From: Labyrinthula sp. Ha
Lineage: Eukaryota > Sar > Bigyra > Labyrinthulida > Labyrinthulaceae
Length of the DNA stretch: 64,000 nucleotides
Assembly (NCBI GenBank): GCA_015227615.1
Contig: JAALGZ010000015.1
Coordinates: forward strand, 831,001 to 895,000
Direction of reading: 5' to 3'
Position 1 is the first letter of the stretch. Each line of letters starts with the position of its first letter. Below, one piece after another: positions 34,401 through 45,208 of this stretch. Position numbers and translations under genes: made by a program. A model generated the notes under the pieces. It was not told where the DNA came from. It was given only the letters and a program-made list of their open reading frames with translations, and ran no database searches.

Positions 34401-37157
34401 TGAGTTAATGATTAGTGCTTGGAGTGATAAGAATTTTGTTGAACACGACACAACAGATATTCATAGAACAGAGTTTTAACTCCTGCAGGCTTTCTTACAT
34501 TTATATGACATTAGAGAGCAGGCAGTTTTTCTTCTGTTTATGATATTTTTATTATTTCAGTAGCTTTAAATTCATGTGCCTTAATTATTTAAAATTAAGA
34601 GAAATGCTTAACTTAGTCTTAGATATTGAAGTGAAATCATTTTAAAGAATTTATTAAAAACACTTTTTAAGCTTATTGCGGTCTTTTATTGATATATTAT
34701 TGGAAAATAACACATCTACTAAATTTTGATTAAAGATGTACCGTTCTGTGTACATTTGGAGCATTGTGGCCGCTACTTCAATTAACCATTTTAGTTAATT
34801 CTTAAAAAGAGTTTTAGCTGGAGAATGTTTCTGTTTAGTTTGATTTTTATTCTTTCAGTTGCCCTATCTGATTGCATTTTTTGGCAGAACTTATTAATGG
34901 CCATGTTTTCCATGGTGCATAGTTCTAGATACTCCGAACTGGTGCAAGTAGCAGAATTGTTTATGTAGTTACCTGAGATTACAATGGACAACAAAGTGGC
35001 TGCTTACTCTGTCTAATAGCTTTCCAGTTATGAGTATATCTGACAGAAGTACCACTTTAGGTTTCAATGACTTGATTTATTCTTTGCCTTTTAATTAATA
35101 ATTTTGAAAGAGAAAGTTCTCGAAACCATGAATTTCTGATGGGAAATATTACAACAAAGCTTCAAAATATAAATTAGAACATCAAAACTAGAAAAATTTC
35201 CTGGTTATTTAAAGTTTTAAATGTAGCTAAAGAGTTGAAGCTAGTGCCGTGTCCTGTTCAATTCTATGAAATCAGATATTTCAGTTATGTTATAGCAATT
35301 AGAAAGAGATTGTTAGAAATTGGTACTGCAGTGAAACCTGTATATAGCTTTCGGAATATATTTCTGGGCAATAAACATACTTTTGTTATATTTTTGGATA
35401 AGAGTAGATAATAATCAAGTTATTTGACAGTGAAAAAGTTAAAATATGTAGTTTCTTGAACCTGGAATAAGAATAATGTTAGAAATATATTCTGAAGAAT
35501 GAATCATTTCTCATTTCAGGGGAATAAATTTATGTAAAAATAGAATTTCTATATATTTTGCGCCTTTTTTTTAGCTCAAGCTTTGGGAAGTTTTATTCGT
35601 GCTTAAAGTTGTCATCAACTTGATTTTAGAACAGACAAGGCATTTTTTCAAATTAGGAGAGAATTTATGTATACAGGAATTATAACAAATGAGATTTTCT
35701 ACGTTTTACTAAAAGGTTATTCAAAAGAAGAAAGAAAGCATCTCTTCAATATATTATTACATAGTTTTATTATTTTCATAGACTCAAGAAAAAAATCATT
35801 GTTCAAGAATTGTTTTCTAATTTAACAACCTCAAAAATAAAAGTTCTTATTTGGAAAAATATATCTCTAATAGAACTATTGCAAAAAGTTTCCAAGAGTC
35901 ATTTCTACTCTCAAAGAAAAAGCTAGTTTTCGCGATTTCTTCTTACATAAATATGTTGCTAGTTTTTTTTTTCTTTACAGGAAATATTTAGAACATTTTC
36001 TGTTCAGATCAATCTAATCTTAGATTTGACTCTTTGGAGTCAATATAAGTTCAATGCTTTGGTTTCATATACAAAATATTGTTGAAGAAACAATTTCCCT
36101 TTAAGTCGATATTCAACAAATATTTTCATTATAAGCTTTTGAATTATGATAGCAATATGAACTAATAATCATAAGTTCATACATTGAGTACTTTACTACT
36201 TAAGTATAAGATAACTATTCCAGTTACAATTAGGCAATTAAGAGAAGGTATTATTTAATATACAATAAATATTATATCAAACAAAAAGTTTGCTTTAAAT
36301 TTTTTTGATTTCCGCTTTTTCATCTTATTTCATACTATAATTGAATAATTATCTCTTCAAACTTGTACAACTTACATTTTAGCAAATCTTTTCTAATGAT
36401 TAGATTGAGGGAGGATAATTCAAAGGTATTAACTTGAAATTTTTCTTAGTTATATATAGAGAGAGACTGTGAGCTCTCTAATTCAGTTTTTCAAAGATAC
36501 ATGATGATTTTTGTAACTTAATTTTTTCTTAATAAAAAGGATAATTTAAAAATAGGATAAGTTTATTAGGTCATAAATAACTGATTTGCAACTGAGGGAA
36601 CCCAGGAAAAAAAACTGCAAGCCAAATTGAGCTGGCTAGTTCCATGAAAGTAACTAAGAAGAAAAGATCACGACATATGGAGTTCATTTTCAGGAACTCT
36701 TATTCTTCTGATCAAGTCGCAATTATGGTTTAGATCTTTCGTTATCTACTAATACCTAATTAAATCAAGTAAGAGTTTTGCAGAAAACTGATAATGTAAC
36801 TTGTTTAGTAAGAGATTAAAACAAACCTTCGTGTAAACTACTTATTTCTCAGCGTAAAAGGCTGAATTGTAACAACATTAAAACTATACTTGTCCAAGTC
36901 TACAACAAAAAGAAATACCCAACATTTTCAATGATGTATTTCAAACTATTAGAACAAACTATTCAAATAAGGCAGTTTCAACATATACCCAAAATATTGA
37001 TTAAAACCATTCGATTAAGCTGGGAGTTATTCCAATCCAAATGTTAGCCAACTGAAGAATAATTGCTGAAGCCCTACTGATAAAGATCGACATTTTGTCA
37101 CTTCTTCGTTAAAATGAGAATCCTATCTACAAAGTCTCAAAAAAAGCTTTCGCTAAT
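28419..37157. other. Gene desert, about 8.7 kb
   Basis: The longest gene-free stretch of the window. AT content is highest between about 33 and 37 kb, where T and A homopolymers are common. Open frames reach about 115 codons at most (28371-28718, TTG-started) and show no family features. At about 33.1-34.5 kb several 35-55-codon open runs on the plus strand look protein-like but change frame repeatedly and match nothing I know. I see no tRNA, rRNA, TIR pair or CRISPR. Confidence 0.55.
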
Positions 37158-38192
37158 CTACTCAGTCTTAATGTTGTAAAAATTAAATGTAGGAAAAAAG
37201 AGAGATAATGTCGCAGCAAGTTGATTCTCTGGTTTGAACACTTGTCTCACAAAGACATTTGCGGCTCCAGCTAGAACTTGGATTCCCATTGCATCAACCA
37301 TAGTTTCAGCAGGATGCTCTGCAGAAAAAATTAGAATAAAAGAAAAAGGCATTAAACTCAAGTTGACCAAAAGGGCAGGGACAACAAAAGGAAAAGCTTT
37401 CCATATATCTCGTGCATCTTGAGACCAGGGAAGAAGAAAAAGAAGTGGAAAAGCGATAATAATACAAGACAAAAGGTATCCAAGACTAAACACTGTGTTC
37501 CTAAGAGTTTCCCAGAAAGTCCAATCATGGACCTCCTCCAGAATATCTTGCGCTTTCTCCAATGTTTTAAGCCGTCCACCAACAAAGAGATTAGCACCTA
37601 GGATTCCTTCCATAATATAAGGAGCAAGAAGAACGCAACTTACAAAAAAACAAAATCTTTTGTGAACACATTCTATCTCTGGAAGTTTTTCCACTGAAGA
37701 TTCAAGGCAAAATAAGTTCTGCGCAGCCTCGTTCTGTTGATTATTAATAGTGATGATCATAGCAGAGTACCCCATAACGAGAAATAGAACAAAGAGAAGA
37801 GAGCTCACAATTCCAAATGTAATATTGAAACGCTCAACTGGAAGTTCAGCTTCCGCATCTGGTATTCTTAAAAACTTTTTTTCTGTCGTTACTTCTTTTT
37901 CTGAGACGTTGATGGACACTTGCTGTGTAGGGTTCTCAGAACTTTGGACCCGAGATGGTAAAGAAATCTTTGTATTGGATGACTGATTTGTAAGCACGGT
38001 GCTTTTTTTACCTTTTTTGCTGAGTTGTGTCTTGGTTCTTTTTCTCCCTGTTGTCAGTATTTCCCCATCTTTATACGGTTCTGCTTCGATACCAATACTC
38101 TCCTGTTTTGATAAGAGTGAAATTTTAGCCTTTTTCTTTTTTTGCTTTACTTGTTTCTTATCTTTAGATATTTTTTTCTTTTCTTTATTCAT
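37158..38192 (-). CDS. Unknown membrane protein, four helices, Lys-rich N-terminus
   Basis: Using the first true ATG (MNKEKKKISKDKKQ, 38192) this is 344 aa. Residues 1-65 are extremely Lys-rich and probably cytosolic. Four hydrophobic helices follow at about 125-148 (FGIVSSLLFVLFLVMGYSAM), 180-202 (FCFFVSCVLLAPYIMEGILG), 233-255 (FSLGYLLSCIIIAFPLLFLL) and 265-289 (FPFVVPALLVNLSLMPFSFI). The loop between helices 1 and 2 has two cysteines (LFCLESS, IECVHK) that could pair if extracytosolic. I recognise no family. It is divergent from the SDR-like gene, and its upstream region holds an AACGG site at 38278 and a palindrome cluster. Confidence 0.75.
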   Translation of the reverse strand: MNKEKKKISKDKKQVKQKKKKAKISLLSKQESIGIEAEPYKDGEILTTGRKRTKTQLSKKGKKSTVLTNQSSNTKISLPSRVQSSENPTQQVSINVSEKEVTTEKKFLRIPDAEAELPVERFNITFGIVSSLLFVLFLVMGYSAMIITINNQQNEAAQNLFCLESSVEKLPEIECVHKRFCFFVSCVLLAPYIMEGILGANLFVGGRLKTLEKAQDILEEVHDWTFWETLRNTVFSLGYLLSCIIIAFPLLFLLPWSQDARDIWKAFPFVVPALLVNLSLMPFSFILIFSAEHPAETMVDAMGIQVLAGAANVFVRQVFKPENQLAATLSLFFPTFNFYNIKTE

Positions 38193-38712
38193 ATTTCTCA
38201 CTAGCTAAATTTTTACGAATAAATTTCACTCCTATTTTTGGTTACCAAGTTTTCTGTTTCGGCTTTCGATCTTCAAAAACGGTAATCCAGCTTTAGTTCC
38301 AAAATGCACGAAATAGTTGAATTTCATGAACAGTGTATCAAAAACATATATATCAATATATTTTTGATAATTTTTCCTGTTCATGTATTTATTGCACATT
38401 TATTTATGTTCATGAACAAATCTATTTACTCGTTGAATCGTACCAGCAATGGTCACTTTTAGTACTGCCGGACAACTAGCGGTTGACCAAAATAGCATCG
38501 AAAAGTCGTTCGGATTTTTTGAAATTAACAACACATTTTCACTGCATTAAACCACACTACCGGTAATGTTGATAGACCGAAATGAATTTTTTTCTCGATA
38601 CGAAATCGAAGTGTAATATGAAGTCACGCATATTTTGTTAACATCAGAGCCCAACGAAATGCTCGACTCGATTAAATGACCCAAAATTATCAGACATATT
38701 TCCAAAAGAAAG
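38193..38712. promoter_or_regulatory. Divergent promoter with TGTTCATGAACA palindrome cluster
   Basis: This 520-bp region separates the membrane-protein and SDR-like genes. AACGG lies at 38278-38282 and ACTAGCGGTT at 38475-38484 (also at 21548). CATGAACAG (38325-38333) pairs with CTGTTCATG (38377-38385), and inside them TATCAAAAA (38336-38344) pairs with TTTTTGATA (38361-38369). Together these give an imperfect hairpin of about 60 bp. A perfect 12-bp palindrome TGTTCATGAACA follows at 38407-38418. Three copies of the same half-site within 95 bp suggest a dimeric regulator site, by inference. Confidence 0.5.
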
Positions 38713-39969
38713 ATGCAAAGTGAGAACGTAGAAGAACAAGAAATAACTGCAGTCGTAGAACCTTCCAAACGCAACCTGAAACAACTTTTCACATCAACAA
38801 AATCTTCCCTCCCCTATGAAAACCAAACTGTTATTCTTACAGGTGCCTCTTCAACTGTGGGAGAGAAAGTAGTCTTTAATCTGGTGGAAAAACTACACCC
38901 AAGTTCTCACTTAATCCTTGCTAGTAATAACTATTTATCTACAATGTCCATAATCCGCCGAATTAATTCCACAGATGATGATTCTCAAACTGAAAAGAAA
39001 GAAGAAGCAGTTCCATCAGTGGAAGTTTCGTTCCTTGAGTTAGATTTGAGTCGACTTACAAGTGTGAAGATGTTTTGTGAACAAGTTTTTGAGAAAATTA
39101 AGAAAGATGAACTTCCTCCACTTGGCGGAATTTTATTTTGTGAAGCTATTAAACCACAATCTTCTTGGTTTAGTGCTAAGAGAATAATTACTTGGGATGG
39201 ATATGAAAAAACTGTTCAAGTTAATTTTCTTTCTAATTTTTTTCTTTTCTTTTATTTCTTTCTATTACATAAAACGGATAAGAGAGAATACGATCCAAAA
39301 ATTATTTTGATGACTGTTCAACAAGCAATTTCAGGTCCTTTTACACTTGAACTTGATGAGTTTGATTCTCTCCAAAATATACTTCATAAAATATTTAAAC
39401 CTCAGTTTAAGGAAAAGTACAATAAGAAAAAAGTTTTATCAACATCTTTTCTTTGTAATATTCTTTTTCTTAAGATAATTTCTAAATATGGATTTTCATC
39501 AACTTGTGTAATGCTAAATAAAGAAATTTTCTCACCAAAAACTGGTTCAACCTCTGTTACCTGCTGTACAAATACTTGCTTAGTTTTCATGGGTTTGTTT
39601 TATTGTGTTTCTTGTTGTTTTTGTCCTTGTTTGAAGGAAGAAAAATTTCCAAAATTTAACGACTTTAAAGATAGGTTTGATCTTTTTTCGTCCGTTAGTG
39701 AGATTGGAGAAGAGCTTGGAAAAAAAGTTGCTAAAAAAAGAGTAGAAAGAAAAGTATCAAAAGCAGCAAAGAAATTTGTTGGATCTAGTATTGATTTGAA
39801 AGATAATCAACTTGGAAAGGTTTTAAAGAATGGAAAAGTTTTGAAGGATAATTTGGAGGTTAATGAAGAGATGTTTGAGAGGATGTGTTTGATAACTTGT
39901 AGACAATTTTTAAAGAACCAGAACGAACTTGACTTGGCTTCTTTTAATTACGACGTATTAAAGCAGTAA
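38713..39969 (+). CDS. SDR-fold protein with missing catalytic residues (putative pseudo-oxidoreductase)
   Basis: A single-exon 418-aa protein. The Rossmann start is clear: VILTGASSTVGEKVV (TGxxxxxG, 43-50), then LELDLSRLTSVKMF (Asp111 region) and VQVNFLSNFFLF, which keeps the Asn of the SDR fourth helix. The family's NNAG motif is replaced by FCEA (142-145). The catalytic Ser strand reads IILMTVQQAIS. Where related enzymes have Y-x-x-x-K before NILF, this protein has L242 and F246 (LSTSFLCNILF). So the Tyr-Lys pair appears lost, and a nearby YNKKK (236-240) is out of register. A hydrophobic, Cys-rich segment at about 284-306 may attach to membranes. The tail is Lys-rich. Overall closest in feel to retinol-dehydrogenase/WWOX-type SDRs. 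Confidence 0.82.
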   Translation: MQSENVEEQEITAVVEPSKRNLKQLFTSTKSSLPYENQTVILTGASSTVGEKVVFNLVEKLHPSSHLILASNNYLSTMSIIRRINSTDDDSQTEKKEEAVPSVEVSFLELDLSRLTSVKMFCEQVFEKIKKDELPPLGGILFCEAIKPQSSWFSAKRIITWDGYEKTVQVNFLSNFFLFFYFFLLHKTDKREYDPKIILMTVQQAISGPFTLELDEFDSLQNILHKIFKPQFKEKYNKKKVLSTSFLCNILFLKIISKYGFSSTCVMLNKEIFSPKTGSTSVTCCTNTCLVFMGLFYCVSCCFCPCLKEEKFPKFNDFKDRFDLFSSVSEIGEELGKKVAKKRVERKVSKAAKKFVGSSIDLKDNQLGKVLKNGKVLKDNLEVNEEMFERMCLITCRQFLKNQNELDLASFNYDVLKQ

Positions 39970-42900
39970 CCCTGGATCTGTAAGCTCTCTAATATATTCC
40001 CTGGGAATCCTTTATGCAAAGTAATTCGAATAGTTATTAAATTTCTTCAGGCTATATCCTGATACTTTCTCAAAGTCTAAGTTTACTCCAAGATCCTCTA
40101 TTTTACATAATCTATCTAAGAGATTCTGACGCAGCACACTTTTTTTTGCTTGGTTGCGCTTCATTAACCCATCGCAATATTTCTTAAGAGTTCACCCGGA
40201 ACAATAAATTCACGAGCATAGACTCTTTTAGAGCAAAAATTAAGAATGAATTCAAGTTTCTTTATAACTACTAGAACTTCTGCAGTTGAACTATTATAAT
40301 TCCGGGCACCTAAAATATGCTGACGTCATTAAGCAACACTACTTTCCCGGGACCATATTTAAAAAAATCATATAAACATAGGAAAATTATATCAAAACCA
40401 GCAAAAATTTGTTTAAAAAAAACTAGCATCAGTATAAGCAATCTAGTCATAAACTTCTTCATTTCTGGAAGCTACTCTTGTTCTCTTTGTAAGGATGCCA
40501 GCAATGGGGAAATGTTGTCTTGTAGTTGGAAATATATTTTTGCTATAAGCCTTTTAGAATTTATGGTACCCAAGCGACTTTTCTGGTTTTCCATTTTTCG
40601 TCGAATTCTTGCATGGTGTTCAAAATTGTACCAAGATTTAGAAACTCGTTCACTCTTCTTCAAAACCTGGTTGGGGTAACTAAACTTAAAAGATTGAGGT
40701 ATACGCACTTGAGTGTATTTGATCCTCAAAAAGTAGGTATACTTTTCCGACTATTTACTATTATATTCTAACTTCATTCAAGAATTAATAGCCTGTATAC
40801 CATTTTCTATAAATAGAGGGACGTTTAATTTCACCTGCTAAGTAAATTTATAGTGCATATTTTTGATACTAGATTCAAATGTTGGATTATTGTCTCGGGA
40901 TGAGATCAGAAGAAGTAGTTCCTAGTTCTCCCCTCAACATTACATATGTTGCTTTAGCAAGTTGTGAAAGTTTTTCACAGTAATGACACAATATTAGGAT
41001 ATCAATAAACATTACATTGCCCAATGTCTAACATGATCAGCTCTTGGTTCGCCTTCATAAGTTCGAATAGGGGTTAATTAATCTATTAATCGTGAAGGGG
41101 ATGGTTGTAAATGCAAATTAACAGCTAAATAAAATGTGACGAGTTGTCCTGTTCGACAGAGCATCATACTTTACATCTAACTCCCTAGGTCACAATTAGG
41201 CATTCAATTTGACAAAAATTGTAAATAATTATTTGACAATCATTTTGATTTTGAGTACCAATAAGAAAATCGCGGATTTTGGTATGCAAGAAATGATTTT
41301 GAATTTATTCTGAGTATCAATAATGAATTTGGCTACGCGGTGTTTGACCAAGTGATCAGAAAATTCTTATCTCGTCTTTACAGCGTATAAAGACCCAAAT
41401 AAATGATCGTATAATCCGCTGGTAATCAGGGAGGTGGAGATATTTGGGCTATGTGACATATTCTTTGAACATTTTCCTACAGTGCAAAAATGAAACAAAA
41501 TTTCCTGATCATTTGGCCCAACTGATTGTTAGTAAACAATTGATTATTAACAACCTATCCACATAGTTGGAGAATTATCAGAATAAATCAATAAGAAAAA
41601 TATGGGGGAAATTTCAATTGCGTAATCATCTACAAATAAAATTCGATCCCTAGTCAGAAGAAATACGTTACATTGATACCGCTGTTTTTCTTCTTCTCTG
41701 ACTGAGGTAGTAGAGTACAGAGTACCTTCATAAGATTCATGTTTTGCTCTGGTTAATCATAACCATTTCTTTCATTTAATTCAAACTCCTGAATGTCATA
41801 GGGCTAGTACCTCATTTTAACTAAGTCTATGAAACGGAATAGACTTCAGTAGAATCTTATCCAATGCGGTATTGATAAGAATAAGCAAACTTGCGGCAAG
41901 GACCGCATATAGCACATAATGCCGACCGGGCTCCTTTCATGATATACCTACATAATAGCCTCAGTATTTAAGGAATAAGTACGACCCCTTAACTTTTAAT
42001 ACCCTGCAGCCCTCCCCAAGAACTGATATGACGATTTTTCCAAAAAAAAATATTATTTTAAACACGTAAGAATACGTTCAGCAAGATTCAACCAAGATAA
42101 AGTATTTATTTCTTAACAGGAGAATCTTGGAAAATATCTAAAATATCAGTGCCGCCCCAAAGCTATTCATGAACACTTACAGTTCTGTTTTGTTTCTAAT
42201 ATACCACATTAAACCTGTCATCACCTTTTACTGGGAGCGTAAGTAACCTCTTTCATTCGCCATATTCTTTGATGTTAACTCAGAGTTACCAAGCGATATT
42301 TATATCTTAGCCTCATATCTCCCCTACTGGGTAGGCCGTTTTTAAGATAAGGAAAAGTTGTGCTTACATTTGCTATAGAGATGTCTCTGCTACCATGTCT
42401 AATCCTACCATATTCGTAGCAAGTAACCTATTTATAGTCAAAAAACTTAATAAGAACTTATTCTTGTATCAATATATTCAGTGAAAATGAAATTAATAGG
42501 AAATAAACCTATTTTTCTCTATTGAAGTTAAATGACAACTATTATTCTTTCATGGAGTTGTTATTCAGTTGAAACCAACTTTCCTGATACTCAGTGTCTA
42601 TTTCAATCCCTTTATTAAGTTAAATCATAAAAAGCTTATATATTATTAAATTAGCCCCATCCCATTTATTGGGTATTCTTATATGATGAACCGACCTCTA
42701 ACAAATTCTGTGTTAGAATATGCTGGATCTACATTGTGTCCCATAAGGTTTGTGTTGAAATTTGCAGGGTCGCGTGAAAATTACACATTCTAATCTCAAC
42801 AAAACAAAATATTTTATATTTAAACCTTCAATCAAGTCCAGGAACTTAGTTTCATAAGAATAGAACTATAGGTATAATTGCTAAGCTTTTAAGCTGCTTC

Positions 42901-42983
42901 TGCCAGTAATGTCGTATTTTGCTTGTATCCTATTTCTTGTCTAGTGTTGCATTACTGTAGCTTCCTAGACAAAAGTTTGTAGA
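39970..42983. other. Intergenic, no gene seen
   Basis: About 3 kb. Overlapping open frames on both strands at 40.3-40.7 kb (120 aa plus; 85 aa minus with a TTG start, basic) are not recognisable and are mutually exclusive. I see nothing else supportable. Confidence 0.5.
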
Positions 42984-44391
42984 ATGAATCGTAGCCAAGA
43001 TCCAGAGGTTTTCTTAAAGACATTAAAACTTGTTGGAAACAAACGAACTCACTCCTCGGTATTTGAAGCTGCATTGCAGCCAGTTTATAAATCTAAAACA
43101 CTTTCATCTCTTCTCACAAACCTTGACTTCGCCGCGAATCAGCTCAGAGTAGTTTATTCCTTTCTTTTTATTCTAGAACTCTGATGCTTTCAAATCAGTT
43201 CAATTTCATTTAGATTACATAGATGAAGAACGTTTTAATGACGCAATTAATGTTAAATTAAATCTAGAAGTGGAAGAAAAATCAATTGTCTCACTTGGCA
43301 CTGAAACCTTTGTTAAGTCTGGAAAACAAGCTGAAGATTATGATACTGGAGTAGCTTTTTCTCTGGGTTTAAGAAATTCATTTGGAAGTGGTGAAAAATT
43401 AAGTGTTTCTCATGATTACACTCTTGCAAAGAAAGATACAAAGTTTGAACTTTTATTCCAAAAACCTTTTCTTTTCAATAGACCTGATGTTCATTTAAAT
43501 GTACACGTCAATAACGCAACAACTCAACATGGAATATCTTCTTCTTACGATGAAGAGACAAAAAATTTTAAAGTTGAAGTATTTTCTGATAACCAGTCAA
43601 AATTCAAACATACTCTTGGATACCTTTTTTCTTACCGTGATATTCTGCCATTACGACAGGAGGGATCTGCAGGTTTTTTTCATAAGGAATATTTATGCTC
43701 ACCGGAAATTCTCAAGGGTGCATTACCGTCGTTAAAATCAAGTATCTTTCACAAAGTGAGTTATTTAAATACACAAAAAGAAGGAAAAAAACAAGTAATT
43801 CTTGAAACTGAAATTGCTGGAATAGACCTTCCGAAACCTTTTGGAAAGAGTGATTCCAGTTCCGTATTTTCAAAGTTTTTTTGTAATTACAAAAATTCAA
43901 CACCTTTGGCACCAAATTTAGAGTTTTGTCATTCAGTTTCATCTGGTTTTATTTATAATTTTCAAAGTGAAAGAACACATTTATCAGATCGTTTTTTTCT
44001 TGGAGGAATAAGTTCTTTCAGAGGCTTTGATAATCGGGGACTAGGACCTCGAGCAAGAGTTGATCCCACAAAATTAGATCCTGAACTTGATGAGCTGAAA
44101 ACTGATTCTCTTGGTGGTGATGCAATGTGGAAAACATCTGCGGTTTTAAGATATCTTTTACCTGTACCAAATCTAGATGTTTCAGCTGGTTTACATGCTG
44201 GTAATTTAGGTTCCTTGAAAGACATTCCAACACAAAAGTTTTTGTTTGGAGGGGGATTAAGTTGTAGTATTGACTTAGGAGTGAAACTACCAATAGGTAG
44301 ATTAGAAATTTCTCTTGCTAAAGTTCTCCAAAAAAGATCTTGGGATCAAACGCGAACTTTCCAAATCGGTCTAACCACAGACTTCTTTTAA
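42984..44391 (+). CDS. SAM50: Sam50/Tob55, mitochondrial outer-membrane beta-barrel assembly (2 exons)
   Basis: Exons 42984-43148 and 43177-44391 join into 460 codons (459 aa, close to the 469 aa of human SAM50). The intron is 28 bp. Residues about 25-80 (NLDFAANQLRNSDAFKSVQF) match a single POTRA domain. The remainder is an Omp85 barrel. The conserved loop-6 region reads FFLGGISSFRGFDNRGLGPR, with the R-G-F at about 336. A GGD...SAVLRYLLPVPN strand follows, and the C-terminal strand ends in Phe (QIGLTTDFF), the usual barrel-insertion signature. It is the core of the SAM complex, inserting beta-barrel proteins into the outer membrane. A chloroplast Toc75/Oep80 role is less likely, given one POTRA and no transit peptide. 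It converges with the Fes1-like gene, only 7 bp between stops. Confidence 0.94.
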
Positions 44392-44398
44392 TATGGAA

Positions 44399-45208
44399 TT
44401 AACCTTTAACTAAATCTAGAATACCTTTGGTAATTTCACGACAATCAATATCTATCTCCTTCTCTTTTGAAAAGTGATCATAAATAGCTTCAATTTGCTT
44501 AACATATTTCTCCTTTATCTCCTTTCTTATTTCATCTCGGTCATCAACAAAATACTTCAACAAGAATATACTTTTTCTAAGTGCTCGAATCTCCTCTTTT
44601 TCAAAAATGCCTTCATTTAAAATCTGTTCGTTAAACTCAATTAACAATTTCAATCCGTTAAACTTATTCAAAAATAAATCAGAAGTTTTTTTGTTGCCTC
44701 GAATTGTTGCTGCAAGTGCCATTATAAGTTTTGATCTTAAGATGTTATTATTGGATGAAGTTAAAAGGTTTATTATTTGCTGAAAAATTGAATTTTCCGT
44801 CATGTAGGTTTGGTTTTCTTCATGATTATGGACTACCATACTTATCACCTCTGATGCTTTTGATTTGACGTTATTGGTATGGTCAGCGGATAAAAGGACT
44901 TGAAGCATAATGTCAATACCTTTCATATCTTTGAACGATAAAGAAAGATCTATAGCCTCAATAAAATCTTGACTTTCTTGCATTATTTCCAGAAGTTTTG
45001 TCTCTGCTATGTCGTTGTTCAGCGTAGGTTGGAAATCTTTGATAAGGTGCAGAATATTTTTCAACTGATCAGCTGGATTTACCATTTGACTTTCAATTGC
45101 ATCAATTAACCATTTTCTCCGATCATCATCCATGGGTTTAACAGGTGTTGAACTCTTGAAGTCTTGATTTTCCAAACTCCATCGAAGGAAGCTTTGATAC
45201 TTTTCCAT
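44399..45208 (-). CDS. HspBP1/Fes1-type Hsp70 nucleotide-exchange factor
   Basis: The first true ATG is 45208 (MEKYQSFLRWSLENQD), giving 269 aa. The frame extends further upstream only through a non-ATG start. FLRWSLENQ and the later DDDRRKWLIDAIESQMV are the N-terminal hallmarks of Fes1/HspBP1. The middle is made of armadillo-type helical repeats (DIMLQVLLSADHTNNVKSKA, MVVHNHEENQTYM, KLIMALAATIRGNKKTSDLF). These proteins bind the Hsp70 ATPase domain and speed ADP release. There is no ER signal or HDEL-like end, so I expect a cytosolic/nuclear protein. The coding region lies almost directly against the SAM50 stop, so the 3' UTRs of the two genes must overlap on opposite strands. Confidence 0.88.
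   Translation of the reverse strand: MEKYQSFLRWSLENQDFKSSTPVKPMDDDRRKWLIDAIESQMVNPADQLKNILHLIKDFQPTLNNDIAETKLLEIMQESQDFIEAIDLSLSFKDMKGIDIMLQVLLSADHTNNVKSKASEVISMVVHNHEENQTYMTENSIFQQIINLLTSSNNNILRSKLIMALAATIRGNKKTSDLFLNKFNGLKLLIEFNEQILNEGIFEKEEIRALRKSIFLLKYFVDDRDEIRKEIKEKYVKQIEAIYDHFSKEKEIDIDCREITKGILDLVKG

Noticed and set aside
33100-34500. A run of protein-like open segments on the plus strand with intron-like gaps
   Set aside because: Segments of 35-55 codons are expected by chance at this base composition; they switch frame repeatedly and match no family I know.
40472-40729. Basic 85-codon minus-strand frame overlapping a 120-codon plus-strand frame
   Set aside because: The minus frame starts with TTG, neither is recognisable and they exclude each other.
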